Source: Azospirillum lipoferum 4B
GTDB lineage: Bacteria; Pseudomonadota; Alphaproteobacteria; Azospirillales; Azospirillaceae
DNA: 64,000 bases
Reading direction: 5' to 3'
NCBI RefSeq assembly: GCF_000283655.1
Contig: NC_016587.1
Span: forward strand, 248,001-312,000
Shown here: one piece after another, positions 63,938 to 64,000 of the stretch
How the letters are laid out: the number at the start of each line of letters is the position of its first letter
How positions within the stretch are numbered: position 1 is the stretch's first letter
The notes under the pieces: model-generated
The model's input: the letters and a program-made list of their open reading frames with translations, nothing else
Databases searched by the model: none
What the model was told of the DNA's origin: nothing
Made by a program: the position numbers and the translations under genes

Positions 63938-64000
63938 GCCGTCCGGAACGGGCGAATTGCGGCTGTCGGCGGGGCGGGGACGGCGGGCGCGGGCTGCGCG

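Overview
The window is GC-rich DNA of the kind found in Rhodospirillales such as Azospirillum. This is inferred from base composition, codon use, the order of the phenylacetate genes, the DLRQP-type hybrid kinases and a Cys-type respiratory formate dehydrogenase; no rRNA or other taxonomic marker is present. It reads as an ordinary chromosome or chromid segment: about 50 convincing genes, no transposase, phage gene, CRISPR array or tRNA. The large open frames lying opposite real genes are GC-skew shadows and are left out.

Layout. 1-4030: two ATPase genes of a branched-chain-amino-acid type ABC transporter, a wrecked DMT exporter, an IclR regulator and a MarC membrane protein. 4040-15253 (minus strand): a complete aerobic phenylacetyl-CoA pathway in the order paaA-B-C-D-E-N-G-H-I-J-K, tightly overlapped and closed by hairpins behind paaK. 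15700-23800: a truncated Crp/Fnr gene, a periplasmic binding protein coupled to a hybrid sensor kinase, OsmC, small proteins, an HNH nuclease, rimO and a MarR regulator. 23800-30820: an acetyltransferase-like membrane protein with a DUF429 partner, two low-complexity proteins, a LysR/D-tartrate dehydratase divergent pair, a tiny secreted protein and a Tat-exported beta-carbonic-anhydrase-like protein. 30970-34670 (minus): nadA-nadB-nadC for NAD synthesis. 35180-40870: an exported formate dehydrogenase with its chaperone. 41040-46200: acetaldehyde dehydrogenase, DUF779, a FIST sensor and a hybrid kinase. 46280-48570: two tandem pepsin-like proteins in a visibly more AT-rich patch. 49370-57520: CoA-transferase, a GGDEF-EAL protein, a LysE exporter, a large secreted protein with a His/Cys motif like clan CD peptidases, DUF1194 and a small lipoprotein. 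57930-61575: ethanolamine ammonia-lyase eutBC with a permease. 61750-63940: an intracellular PHB depolymerase and an exonuclease/endonuclease/phosphatase protein.

How it works together. The genes centre on feeding two-carbon and aromatic carbon into acetyl-CoA. Phenylacetate gives acetyl-CoA and succinyl-CoA; ethanolamine gives acetaldehyde, which the ExaC-type dehydrogenase can turn into acetate, and the CoA-transferase can activate acetate; PHB depolymerase mobilises stored carbon; formate dehydrogenase feeds electrons to the respiratory chain.

The most striking non-coding feature is a family of about ten palindromic G/C-block repeats scattered over the window, several inside operons (paa twice, nad, fdh), one of which supplies the last ~50 codons of paaH. 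The most unusual protein finding is the tandem pair carrying two DTG motifs each.
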